Shown: positions 6,359-12,505 of the stretch, piece after piece | Layout: each line of letters starts with the position of its first letter | Numbering within the stretch: the stretch's first letter is position 1 | IMG/VR virus record: IMGVR_UViG_3300022698_000153 | Coordinates: 1-36,038 of that record | Origin: a virus | Direction: 5' to 3' (one strand) | DNA length: 36,038 bases | The notes under the pieces: model-generated | The model's database searches: none | Told to the model about the DNA's origin: nothing | The model's input: only the letters and a program-made list of their open reading frames with translations | Made by a program: the position numbers and the translations under genes

Positions 6359-6838
6359 TCAGTGTATTTTTTTGCCGTTTGGATTTGCCTTGTTCATCAT
6401 AGCTTTTAGATTTTCGTCAAATTCTCGGAAAATTTGTAAGATTTCCCCGACAAAAGCGTCTTTTTCATTATCTGCCAGGGGTAATTGAGACACGCCGAGC
6501 GCAGCCGCTATCCCGACACTCATCAGAAGCAATTCGATGCCGGTCCGCTGATACACCGCGATCATTTTTTTTGTTGCTGGTGCTGCGGTTTCTAGGGCGC
6601 CCGATTTGAGATAGTGACTGGTCGCATCGCATTGTTCGTCAAACACGTGTTTGGCCATATCGTTAATCGCAGAATGTGAAAGCCTCATCATACGTGCGGT
6701 GAATCCTTCAAATGATTTTGTGCCAGACGCCGCAATCGCTGCTTTTAGCACTTGTTTTATATCCTCAACGGCATCGGGTAAGTCAATAGGGACATTAGCT
6801 AGCCATGTTTCGTCGTCGTATTTTTCACTTTTTTTCAT
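6359..6838 (-). CDS. Hypothetical early protein, 159 aa
   Basis: The start is ATG 6838, with AGGAG rather far upstream (about 12 bases). The N-terminal half is soluble (KKSEKYDDETWLANVPIDLPDAVEDIKQ). A hydrophobic segment at residues about 100-118 (TGIELLLMSVGIAAALGVSQL) may be a membrane helix or a buried core helix. It ends with a charged amphipathic helix (DAFVGEILQIFREFDENLKAMM). It has the same general size and helical C-terminus as the gene at 3573-4040, but similarity is too weak to call them related. Function is unknown. Confidence 0.8.
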   Translation of the reverse strand: MKKSEKYDDETWLANVPIDLPDAVEDIKQVLKAAIAASGTKSFEGFTARMMRLSHSAINDMAKHVFDEQCDATSHYLKSGALETAAPATKKMIAVYQRTGIELLLMSVGIAAALGVSQLPLADNEKDAFVGEILQIFREFDENLKAMMNKANPNGKKIH

Positions 6839-6853
6839 CGCGGGGGTTCTCTC

Positions 6854-6904
6854 CTAATGCATGTCGTTACTATGTTTTACAAGTTTTGCGATGTCATTCT
6901 TCAT
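6854..6904 (-). CDS. Possible 16-residue leader peptide
   Basis: A short frame fills the gap between two genes: MKNDIAKLVKHSNDMH, with ATG at 6904-6902 four bases after the preceding stop, an AAGGGC sequence about nine bases upstream, and its stop just before the AGGAG of the next gene. It could be a leader that couples translation across the gap. It may equally be chance; nothing else supports it. Confidence 0.25.
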   Translation of the reverse strand: MKNDIAKLVKHSNDMH

Positions 6905-6908
6905 GGTC

Positions 6909-7139
6909 TTAGCCCTTAGCTGCATGTTCCCTTTGTTTTGCGGCTAGATAGTCTCGATAACGGTCAAACGCTCCCAAAGTGCCTGGGTCAAGCGCGATTG
7001 TTTCCACTCCAGAGTCTCGCTGTGTTTCTAAAACGATGTGTACCCCATCCCAACAGATATACACGCCATCGCCGATATAATCGGGGAAAAACTTTTTGTT
7101 TCCGCTGAATACGATGGTGTCTTTGTTAATTTCGTTCAT
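6909..7139 (-). CDS. Small conserved phage protein (GDGVYICWDG type)
   Basis: ATG 7139 is preceded by GTGGGGAAAAA; a longer frame to 7172 lies inside the upstream gene. The segment FPDYIGDGVYICWDGVHIVL, followed by ETIALDPGTLGAF, matches a pattern common in small phage proteins ('YLGDGVYaxxDGxxIxL...I.LdxxvlxaLxxY'), which occur in many tailed phages and have no assigned activity to my knowledge. A beta-sheet core with a C-terminal helix (YRDYLAAKQREH) is likely. Confidence 0.8.
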   Translation of the reverse strand: MNEINKDTIVFSGNKKFFPDYIGDGVYICWDGVHIVLETQRDSGVETIALDPGTLGAFDRYRDYLAAKQREHAAKG

Positions 7140-7317
7140 TTTTTCCCCACTCATAAACTTTTTTGATTGCAAACTCTATATGGTCCTTGAATTCCTCAAA
7201 TCGCATCGCTGGATCGAATGGAACTAAAACGCTGTCTAAATTGTCCGGTGACTTAATCAGCACTTGGGGTGGCGTTTTAATTCCCGTCGTGCGCATGCTG
7301 CCGAATTTTAAACCCAT
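7126..7317 (-). CDS. Hypothetical early protein, 63 aa
   Basis: The start is ATG 7317 after AAGGGAAAAA. The product (GLKFGSMRTTGIKTPPQVLI ... FEEFKDHIEFAIKKVYEWGK) has a basic N-terminus with two prolines and a C-terminal amphipathic helix. It overlaps the next gene by 14 bases. No motif is recognised. Confidence 0.75.
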   Translation of the reverse strand: MGLKFGSMRTTGIKTPPQVLIKSPDNLDSVLVPFDPAMRFEEFKDHIEFAIKKVYEWGKNERN

Positions 7318-7325
7318 TTTTTCCC

Positions 7326-7715
7326 TTACTTGTTTAGTTCTTTAAATCGGATTTCGTCAAAGCCCACATAATCATCTACCTTTTTTGCTTCAATCATGCT
7401 TTTTAGCAATAGCGGAAGCTGGACGGCCGCTAAAATCCTAACGCTTCCTGGCGTCTCTATTAGATTTCGAGTCGCGGCGATTTTGTCCTTGTGGAAGTAG
7501 ACAATCCGTTTTTTTCTGATGTCCCAGCGGATCATATTACCTTGGCCTATGGGGATTGGTAGCGATGACGTCGTTCCAAACCGACTGAGATATGCTTCTA
7601 GTGTTTTTATATCCTCGCAAATTTTGTTTAGCTGCTCTATGTCCGCCTCGAATTCTTGCCGTATCCTATAGTAGGTTTCTTGAAGCTCTTTATCGTGAAA
7701 AGAGTATTGGCTCAT
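7326..7715 (-). CDS. Hypothetical early protein, 129 aa
   Basis: ATG 7715 has a near-perfect ribosome site (GGAGGTATAAATC), suggesting strong translation. Residues 1-45 form a long charged helix (KELQETYYRIRQEFEADIEQ, then LNKICEDIKTLEAYLSRF). The rest has short strands (MIRWDIRKKRIVYF) and a second helix (AVQLPLLLKSMIEAKK). There is no membrane helix. Function is unknown. Confidence 0.8.
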   Translation of the reverse strand: MSQYSFHDKELQETYYRIRQEFEADIEQLNKICEDIKTLEAYLSRFGTTSSLPIPIGQGNMIRWDIRKKRIVYFHKDKIAATRNLIETPGSVRILAAVQLPLLLKSMIEAKKVDDYVGFDEIRFKELNK

Positions 7716-7718
7716 GAT

Positions 7719-8195
7719 TTATACCTCCACAAACCTTCCTCTAGTCCAAGTCACTAGGTCTCTCTCCCTATCCGGTATAAACTCTTTAAGCTTCCCAGTG
7801 AGCAAGTTGACACCTCTAAAATGTCCGCTTCCTGGTTCATCATCTGTCCGGATAAAAATATGTAATCTGTTGTCGTCATCAGGATCTGACCAATAAAAAG
7901 GGTTTCCCATTTCTATTTGTGAAACTTTCACCAAGTTTTGTTGAAATTTTAAAAGACATTTCATTATCTCACCTCCATATAATTGACCTGTAAATTTTTC
8001 AACTAGCACGTATTCCATCATAGCCAGTACGCCACCGTCACTTAAATCCATAGCTGTCTTGGGAAAGCTTCCGGTTGCATCAAGCGTGTAAATCTTCATC
8101 CCAAGTATTTTTGTAGACCCTGTTGTTAAAAAAAGGTCACCCGGTTTCAGCTCTCCGAATTTAATATTTTTTACCGCTTTTCGTGAAATGTTCAT
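7719..8195 (-). CDS. GELKPGD-domain protein, probably two tandem copies
   Basis: The protein has 158 residues, with its start at ATG 8195. The segment IKFGELKPGDLFL near the N-terminus matches the opening of the rightward proteins at 15454-15684 (YGDLKPGDTYI) and 15681-15902 (VGDLEPGETFL). The second half (HIFIRTDDEPGSGHFRGVNL, then LTGKLKEFIPDREVD in outline) resembles the C-terminal part of the 15454 protein (YFAVNMITGEIHHVAPEDEV). It therefore appears to hold two related small beta-barrel units. Proteins with an 'FGDLKPGDxF' opening are frequent in tailed phages; I know of no assigned function. Confidence 0.75.
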   Translation of the reverse strand: MNISRKAVKNIKFGELKPGDLFLTTGSTKILGMKIYTLDATGSFPKTAMDLSDGGVLAMMEYVLVEKFTGQLYGGEIMKCLLKFQQNLVKVSQIEMGNPFYWSDPDDDNRLHIFIRTDDEPGSGHFRGVNLLTGKLKEFIPDRERDLVTWTRGRFVEV

Positions 8196-8215
8196 GATAA
8201 TAACCCTCGAACTGA

Positions 8216-8413
8216 TCAGAACGTTTTAAGCAGATGCGTAATCGCAAAAATACCGATGCCGGCGATAACACTTGCCGCTAGTGAAAACATAAATGCCGCC
8301 AATAAAATAACGTGTATTTTTTCTTGTTCCTTTTCTGGCTCAAAAATGCTAATACCTATCGTTACAGCAAAAAACAGCAAAAATAAATAAATCTCTCTTT
8401 CTAGAAAAATCAT
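8216..8413 (-). CDS. Two-helix membrane protein, 65 aa
   Basis: ATG 8413 has AGGTGAG upstream. Hydrophobic segments lie at residues about 9-24 (LFLLFFAVTIGISIF) and 35-60 (VILLAAFMFSLAASVIAGIG), separated by a charged loop (EPEKEQEKIH). It differs from the paralogous membrane pair at 4649 and 5727, lacking the KEWxTP loop and the EILEEQEN tail. It lies directly downstream of recT, separated by a GC hairpin. Function is unknown; early phage membrane proteins of this size include inhibitors of host or competing-phage functions. Confidence 0.75.
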   Translation of the reverse strand: MIFLEREIYLFLLFFAVTIGISIFEPEKEQEKIHVILLAAFMFSLAASVIAGIGIFAITHLLKTF

Positions 8414-8435
8414 GGCTCACCTATGCTTAAGGTAA

Positions 8436-8456
8436 GCGCCGCCCGCCGAGCGGCGC
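8436..8456. other. GC hairpin downstream of recT
   Basis: A perfect 7-bp dyad GCGCCGC-CCGCCGA-GCGGCGC lies in the 55-base gap between the recT stop (8469) and the next gene start (8413). There is no U-tract on either strand, so it more likely stabilises the recT message or causes a pause than terminates transcription. Confidence 0.55.
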
Positions 8457-8468
8457 AATTCAACATCC

Positions 8469-9326
8469 CTAAAACTCATATTCGCCGGTTTCTTTGTTCA
8501 GCTTCGTTCCTTCGTCTTTTCCTTCAATCTTATCCGCAATCGAATCTGCTTGTGATTTGGCTTCTTTTTCTTTTCCTGGCTCGATGACCTCACCCGTTTC
8601 CAAGTCAACATCAATGAAATCCGGTAAATCAACGTGGTCGGTTTGTGTGCCCACATCGGCGGCCTCATCGAATGTCACCGCTTTTTGGATTTCGATCGAT
8701 ACCGGTAAATACTTAAATAGCTTTCGTATAACCGTTTTCTTTGCCATCTCGGTGAAGTGGCTTTTCCAAGGCCCTGAGTTGCCCGCTTTGGATTGTTTTT
8801 GCACCCCGTAGATATCTTCAAGGCTCATTACCTCAAACTGATGGCCGCCCCCTACAAGCTTGGCTACGGCGTAAACGTGCGTCAGCTTTCCACGCTCGCC
8901 GAGTGTTGGCTTATGCTTCAGCGACTCGTCAAGGCCGTATTCATAGGAAAAGTCATCGTTGGACATGACTTCATGCGCTGTCAGGCTGATGATTTGCCCC
9001 GAGCGCCTTGCAAGGTCGATCATGCCGCGATAGCCAATAATCGCGTTAACGGTCTTGCCGTAGGGCACAAGGTACAGATGGCCTAGTGCGCCGCCTGGCT
9101 CTAAGCCCAATTGGGCTGAAATCATAATCGCGCCTATAAAGCTCATCGGGTCGCATTCGTTGATAAGCTTCGGCGTTTTGCGAAATTCTGTTAGCGCAAT
9201 GCGCGCTAGTCTATCCGGCGTTAAGTGCTTCGGTAGGGCCGCAGCAAAAGAGCCTTTCATTTTTTCGAGCAACTCGTGTACGTGGTTAATTTTTTCTTTT
9301 TTCGTTTTAGCAATAGCGGTTGTCAT
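8469..9326 (-). CDS. recT: RecT-family single-strand annealing protein
   Basis: The 285-residue protein is of typical length for RecT. The core at residues about 38-120 carries the family hallmarks: LTPDRLARIALTEFRKTP, then DPMSFIGAIMISAQLGLEPG, LGHLYLVPYG and AIIGYRGMIDLARRSG. The C-terminal 70 residues are acidic and likely disordered (DLETGEVIEPGKEKEAKS), as in relatives. RecT-type proteins anneal single strands exposed by a partner 5'-3' exonuclease, here the YqaJ-type nuclease encoded immediately upstream. ATG 9326 has AAAGGAGA upstream. The pair should repair and concatenate phage genomes for packaging. The assignment is firm by motif. Confidence 0.95.
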   Translation of the reverse strand: MTTAIAKTKKEKINHVHELLEKMKGSFAAALPKHLTPDRLARIALTEFRKTPKLINECDPMSFIGAIMISAQLGLEPGGALGHLYLVPYGKTVNAIIGYRGMIDLARRSGQIISLTAHEVMSNDDFSYEYGLDESLKHKPTLGERGKLTHVYAVAKLVGGGHQFEVMSLEDIYGVQKQSKAGNSGPWKSHFTEMAKKTVIRKLFKYLPVSIEIQKAVTFDEAADVGTQTDHVDLPDFIDVDLETGEVIEPGKEKEAKSQADSIADKIEGKDEGTKLNKETGEYEF

Positions 9327-9327
9327 G

Positions 9328-10350
9328 TCATTCTCCTTTCAGCTTTAATAAAAATCGTCGAGTTGGTTTGCTAATTTTAACGTATTGGTCGTAGATGTCC
9401 GGTTTTTCTTTTTTTAGTTTTTGACTATCTACTGTTGACCGTCCTTGCTTATCCATCTTCCATGTTGCTAGCGGCTTCCCGTCTACACCGCAAAGTGACT
9501 CAGAGTCACTCATGAATATTTTTATGGTCTCCTCAGATGCGCCTATTTGATCGTCTATTTCTTTTCGCTCTTGCTTCAACCTTACAAGTTCCTCGGCGAC
9601 CATATGTGTGGCCGCGTCTGCTAGCTTAGGCGTCGTGTTCGTGAGCGCCCCGTAATAATGCAACACGTCATCACTTGTACGCGGCAGCGGCGAATTTTCG
9701 TTTGTAAATGCGTTGTAGAATTCTTTTTCTTTCTCTATGAGGATCTGTTCAAAACGCGGGTTGCGCTCATACATATACCACCGAAAGTCTGAGCCACCGA
9801 TTAACACCGCAATATAAAACCGGTCTACATCAAGCGTGATGGCGTAGTGTGCGACTTGGCACAAATAGTAAGCGGGTATTTCGTTGTCTTCGTGCTCATA
9901 ACCCTTACCCCATCCGGCCGATGTCCACGCGGTTTTAATTTCAAGTCCGGCGTTTTCGTCTACGAGCAGCCCATCAACGTTAGCGGCCATCCAAGGGTAT
10001 TGGGGGCTAATGATGAGCTGATCGCTTTGAAAATCCATATTAGGATTTGCCCAGAGTTGTTCCAAGTCGTCTTGTGAGAACGCGCCGGTATTCATCGCGA
10101 AAGACGCTTGTTCACCGCTTATCGTTCGCTTGCCTGTCTCATCCTCGAACCACTGCCTTATGACAGGCTCCAAATAATTACCGGCTTTTATCCATGGCTT
10201 ATCGCTAATATCCTCCTGTTCAATATATCCGGTCTTTTCTTGATACAGTTGGACAATACCTTTCCAAGGGCTAAGGCCGAGGATAACGGCGGCGTCTGAG
10301 CCTGTGACGTATTTAAGGCGATCGGCCAGTTGTTGTTCAGTCAGTGCCAT
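9328..10350 (-). CDS. YqaJ-type recombination exonuclease
   Basis: This 340-residue enzyme belongs to the PD-(D/E)XK family that partners RecT. Visible motifs are GSDAAVILGLSPWKG (residues 17-31), the catalytic Asp in ANVDGLL (D126), GLEIKTAW (E137 and K139) and CQVAHYAI (Q165). The C-terminal 120 residues are helical and contain a coiled-coil stretch (VRLKQERKEIDDQIGASEET). The expected activity is 5'-3' resection of double-stranded DNA ends, producing single strands for RecT. It ends two bases before the recT start, so the two are co-expressed. No recE-like fusion or Gam homologue is seen nearby. Confidence 0.92.
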   Translation of the reverse strand: MALTEQQLADRLKYVTGSDAAVILGLSPWKGIVQLYQEKTGYIEQEDISDKPWIKAGNYLEPVIRQWFEDETGKRTISGEQASFAMNTGAFSQDDLEQLWANPNMDFQSDQLIISPQYPWMAANVDGLLVDENAGLEIKTAWTSAGWGKGYEHEDNEIPAYYLCQVAHYAITLDVDRFYIAVLIGGSDFRWYMYERNPRFEQILIEKEKEFYNAFTNENSPLPRTSDDVLHYYGALTNTTPKLADAATHMVAEELVRLKQERKEIDDQIGASEETIKIFMSDSESLCGVDGKPLATWKMDKQGRSTVDSQKLKKEKPDIYDQYVKISKPTRRFLLKLKGE

Positions 10351-10540
10351 TGAAGTCTACCCATAGTTTTTGAAGTTTTTTGTTATCTTCTTTTAATTGT
10401 TTTTCTGTTTCTCTTTCAATATCTTTGATCATAAGTGAAAGCCTTCCGAAGAGTTCCAGAACCCCCTGGGCAAATCCTCTTGCCTCGTAGGCTTCGCATA
10501 GCTTTGAAAGGACTATTTCTTGTTTGTTAGTGAGTGACAT
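10337..10540 (-). CDS. Hypothetical early protein, 67 aa, helical
   Basis: ATG 10540 is preceded by AGAGGGGTAAAG. The product (TNKQEIVLSKLCEAYEARGF ... LMIKDIERETEKQLKEDNKKLQKLW) is almost entirely helical, with a coiled-coil-like, highly charged C-terminal half. It overlaps the YqaJ-type nuclease gene by 14 bases and is probably translationally coupled to it, which makes an accessory role in recombination conceivable but unproven. Confidence 0.8.
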   Translation of the reverse strand: MSLTNKQEIVLSKLCEAYEARGFAQGVLELFGRLSLMIKDIERETEKQLKEDNKKLQKLWVDFNGTD

Positions 10541-10709
10541 CTTTACCCCTCTTTAATACCGCGCAATAAGTATCCCAGTTTTCAAATCCATGTATTTTTG
10601 ACAAAAGTTCATAACAGTGGCCAAGCTTCATTTCGATCTCTTTTTCTGCCAAAAACGATTTGATGATTTTCGCTTGCAGTTTTGGATCTCCTGGACAAGT
10701 TCTACTCAT
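10527..10709 (-). CDS. Small protein with HGFENWDTY motif
   Basis: The protein has 60 residues, with ATG 10709 overlapping the upstream stop (ATGA). The segment LGHCYELLSKIHGFENWDTYCAVL resembles the short 'H..ALELxAxxxGFxxWNTxxA' motif found in small proteins annotated as glyoxalase-superfamily related and in some toxin-system-like proteins. The motif usually marks a compact helical module; no catalytic residue can be assigned. The match rests on this motif alone. Confidence 0.7.
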   Translation of the reverse strand: MSRTCPGDPKLQAKIIKSFLAEKEIEMKLGHCYELLSKIHGFENWDTYCAVLKRGKDVTH

Positions 10710-10891
10710 TCCAGCACCCCCGCATTTTTTAGCGCCCTCAAAAGCTCTTTTTCTGCGTCGTAACTTTCAATTAGCAAGTCTTCTGGCGGCTCTCGGTCGC
10801 TCAGGTCGTTTGCCTCTATCAGCCCGTCAAAGCGGCCTACCGCCCTCGCTAGCGTTACGATTGCCTTAACCGTATTTGGATCAATTTCCAC
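10706..10891 (-). CDS. Hypothetical early protein, 61 aa
   Basis: The start is GTG 10891, with GAGAGG seven bases upstream; its stop overlaps the next ATG. The acidic helical product (NTVKAIVTLARAVGRFDGLI, then a charged second half ending ELLRALKNAGVLE) has no recognised motif. It is the second gene after the main leftward promoter. Confidence 0.75.
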   Translation of the reverse strand: MEIDPNTVKAIVTLARAVGRFDGLIEANDLSDREPPEDLLIESYDAEKELLRALKNAGVLE

Positions 10892-10892
10892 G

Positions 10893-11249
10893 TCAAAACC
10901 TCTCAGCGTTCATGTCTCGCGCTCTGTCGAGTCGGTCTTGCTGCTCGACGTCATCCACCTGTACCCGCTCACGCAACTCAAAACTTTTGGGTTCGCCAAA
11001 ATAGATTTCGCGTAGATGATCGTAAATTTTAAAAAAAGCTTCCTCGTAAAATTTCCGGCTAATCGCCTCGTGTAACATGCCGTGCTCATCGTCGCTAAGC
11101 GGCGATTCTGTGACATATTTTGTCGCTTTCTTCGCAAAGTGCCGCACCACCATAGGTGTCGGAATTTTGTCATCGCGGCGAAGGTCTATGTACACGAATA
11201 ATGCAATGTTCGTTAGTTCATGGAAGCGTGTTTCACTTCTGTTTTCCAT
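10893..11249 (-). CDS. Hypothetical early protein, first gene of the leftward operon
   Basis: The protein has 118 residues, with ATG 11249 after AAAAGGAT. It is the first gene after the strong promoter at 11279-11307, so it should be the earliest and most abundant early product. The product is charged and helical (HFAKKATKYVTESPLSDDEH, FYEEAFFKIYDHLREIYF) with a very basic and acidic C-terminus (RVQVDDVEQQDRLDRARDM). Its position is that of lambda N-type antiterminators, but the sequence lacks an obvious Arg-rich RNA-binding N-terminus, so I do not call it one. Confidence 0.8.
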   Translation of the reverse strand: MENRSETRFHELTNIALFVYIDLRRDDKIPTPMVVRHFAKKATKYVTESPLSDDEHGMLHEAISRKFYEEAFFKIYDHLREIYFGEPKSFELRERVQVDDVEQQDRLDRARDMNAERF

Positions 11250-11278
11250 GTTTTTATCCTTTTGTGTAATGCCTGAAC

Positions 11279-11307
11279 AGTATAGCTTCGGTATAGGTAC
11301 AAGTCAA
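11279..11307 (-). promoter_or_regulatory. Strong leftward early promoter
   Basis: On the minus strand, TTGACT (11307-11302), exactly 17 bases, then TATACT (11284-11279). Both hexamers match sigma-70 consensus at 5/6. It lies about 30 bases upstream of ATG 11249 and downstream of the helix-turn-helix gene. Its -35 region extends to TTGACTTG, shared with two other leftward promoters at 12477-12505 and 19109-19137. Confidence 0.8.
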
Positions 11308-11309
11308 CA

Positions 11310-11561
11310 CTAGGCGCGGTAATTTTTTGGGAAAAAGTCGGGTCGAAGGTCGTGAGGTGTGAAAGTATTATTTGTGAGCGCGCATAATTTCGTGACCAGA
11401 GTCGGGCTGATCTGATGGATGCCACGCGCCCAATTTTTGATAGTTGAGCCTGATACGCCAATTAGCTCCCCAAGTTCGGTGTAGTTTTTTTCTGTTAGTG
11501 CCGTTGCCAGCAGGATTGCTCGCCGTTGGTTTGCGTACTTTGGATCGATTTGTCTACCCAT
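11310..11561 (-). CDS. YdaS/Cro-like helix-turn-helix regulator
   Basis: ATG 11561 is chosen because GTGGAG lies at good spacing upstream; a GTG at 11576 is in frame. The 83-residue product has a helix-turn-helix at residues about 23-42 (YTELGELIGVSGSTIKNWAR) and ends with TFTPHDLRPDFFPKNYR, the 'xxTPxxLRPDxF' ending typical of the YdaS/Cro-like family. Such proteins are single-domain DNA-binding repressors found beside early phage promoters. The gene ends three bases before the strong leftward promoter, so it could bind operators there or near 11614-11630. No YdaT-like partner is seen. Confidence 0.85.
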   Translation of the reverse strand: MGRQIDPKYANQRRAILLATALTEKNYTELGELIGVSGSTIKNWARGIHQISPTLVTKLCALTNNTFTPHDLRPDFFPKNYRA

Positions 11562-11613
11562 ATTGGTTATCTCCACGGTAAAACCATAGGATACACCAAT
11601 GGATAGATGAAGT

Positions 11614-11630
11614 ACAGGTAGGGGACAGGT
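11614..11630. repeat. Direct repeat ACAGGT upstream of the regulator gene
   Basis: ACAGGT occurs twice, at 11614-11619 and 11625-11630, 11 bases apart (about one helical turn), in the leader upstream of the regulator gene. The phase would place two proteins on the same face of the DNA, suggesting an autoregulatory operator. Two short copies could be chance. Confidence 0.3.
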
Positions 11631-11659
11631 GTTTTTATGGGGGGCGGTAAAAAAAAGTT

Positions 11660-12088
11660 CTAGGTGGAGTAAATCTTGTTAAAGTCCTCGTTAAATGCTT
11701 CGATCGCTTTTTTAATCGTAGATAGTATTAGACCGGCATTTTCTACATCCGACTTATCAGCATCTAAACTTAGCATATAATAGTCGTGGGATACGGGGTG
11801 CCTATAGCGTTCACACTCATCGTCGTTCGTTCGGACTCTCACGCGAAGCGGAAAGAGTGCCCCTTTAAACGCGGCTGCTTCAATATAGATACCCATGAAA
11901 AATTTTGAGCCTTCGAACATGCGCTTTAAAAAATCGAAAGTTGTTAAGGTTAAATTATAAATTCCTGCGTCCGGTGAAATCCTAATTATCTCGCTTTTCG
12001 ATTGTTCGCCATCAATCGCTAGTCGCGTTTGAAGGTCAAGAAAGTGATCGGTTAAATAAATTTCATAGCTAAAATCTATTGGACTCAT
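11660..12088 (-). CDS. Hypothetical protein, 142 aa
   Basis: ATG 12088 follows AGGGGAAAAA. The product is globular and beta-rich in the N-terminal two thirds (FSYEIYLTDHFLDLQTRLAI, FMGIYIEAAAFKGALFPLRV) with a helical C-terminus (LILSTIKKAIEAFNEDFNKI). There is no helix-turn-helix, membrane helix or catalytic motif. It lies between the regulator gene and the non-coding control region, where a lysogenic phage would carry a repressor, but its sequence does not look like one. A hairpin plus U8 tract precedes its start. Confidence 0.75.
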   Translation of the reverse strand: MSPIDFSYEIYLTDHFLDLQTRLAIDGEQSKSEIIRISPDAGIYNLTLTTFDFLKRMFEGSKFFMGIYIEAAAFKGALFPLRVRVRTNDDECERYRHPVSHDYYMLSLDADKSDVENAGLILSTIKKAIEAFNEDFNKIYST

Positions 12089-12098
12089 TTTTTCCCCT

Positions 12099-12148
12099 AA
12101 AAAAAACCGCGCACCCCCTCGACCTTTCGGTTTTCGGCAGCCACGCGG
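12099..12148 (-). terminator. Possible attenuator ahead of the 11660-12088 gene
   Basis: On the minus strand, CCGCG (12148-12144) can pair with CGCGG (12111-12107), followed at once by eight U (12106-12099) and then the AGGGG ribosome site of the next gene. An alternative AACCG/CGGTT pairing shares the same 3' arm. The long loop makes this uncertain. Confidence 0.35.
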
Positions 12149-12301
12149 CCTGATAAGTGACTGTTTACGACCAGTGGTAAGCTGCTTGTCTCTGTGTACC
12201 TTAGCCGACCAGTCTAGTATTGATGATCAGAGTCGCGTCGAACCGTCGCTCTCTGCTGTCTGAATTTCGCCACACACGGCCTATCACCGCAAATTCAAAA
12301 A

Positions 12302-12325
12302 CAAAAAAGCCCACCGAAGTGGGCT
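12302..12325 (-). terminator. Leftward intrinsic terminator with UUCG loop
   Basis: On the minus strand, AGCCCAC-UUCG-GUGGGCU is followed by UUUUUGU: a perfect 7-bp stem closed by a C(UUCG)G tetraloop and a U-tract. It stops transcription coming from the right, where the only upstream sequence before the early rightward genes is 12326-12505. It implies a short leftward transcript. Confidence 0.8.
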
Positions 12326-12353
12326 ATCTTGCGATTCAGGGAACGAATCTATT

Positions 12354-12391
12354 GCAATCTTGATCAATCATGGATACTTGATTAAGATTGC
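12354..12391. repeat. 14-bp imperfect inverted repeat
   Basis: GCAATCTTGATCAA (12354-12367) and TTGATTAAGATTGC (12378-12391) pair at 13 of 14 positions, with a 10-base loop. In plus-strand RNA the odd pair is G-U, giving a continuous stem. No U-tract follows, so an operator or a structural element of an RNA is more likely than a terminator. Confidence 0.7.
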
Positions 12392-12476
12392 TCGAAACTA
12401 AATTGTGTTAACGATTGCTTGTTTGCCTGCCAGCGCGATCAATCGGAAACACAGGAACCTTTAAGGAACGAGAGAA

Positions 12477-12505
12477 ATGTTAAATAAGCCGCCCTTCCAA
12501 GTCAA
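12477..12505 (-). promoter_or_regulatory. Leftward promoter for a short transcript
   Basis: On the minus strand, TTGACT (12505-12500), 17 bases, then TAACAT (12482-12477). The -35 extends to TTGACTTG as in the two stronger leftward promoters. The predicted start near 12470 would give an RNA of roughly 170 bases ending at the terminator at 12302-12325. The -10 falls exactly on the ATG of the weak rightward frame at 12477. Confidence 0.55.

Larger units (their letters stand above)
12089..12476. other. 388-base non-coding control region
   Basis: No credible gene is present on either strand. The region holds a hairpin followed by eight U on the minus strand (12099-12148), an intrinsic leftward terminator (12302-12325) and a 14-bp imperfect inverted repeat (12354-12391). 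GATCAATC occurs at 12362-12369 and again near 12437. On the right it is flanked by a leftward promoter. It separates the leftward and rightward early genes and probably contains operators and a small RNA. Confidence 0.7.

Noticed and set aside
3573-6838. The proteins at 3573-4040 and 6359-6838 as paralogues
   Set aside because: They share size and a helical C-terminus only; no run of matching residues is visible.
10893-11249. The first leftward gene as a lambda N-type antiterminator
   Set aside because: Position fits, but there is no Arg-rich RNA-binding N-terminus and no boxA/boxB-like leader was identified.
12215-12245. A tRNA T-arm-like stretch in the non-coding control region (TCGAACC between GC-rich flanks)
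   Set aside because: The flanks are direct, not inverted, so the 5-bp stem does not form, and no anticodon or acceptor stem can be built around it.
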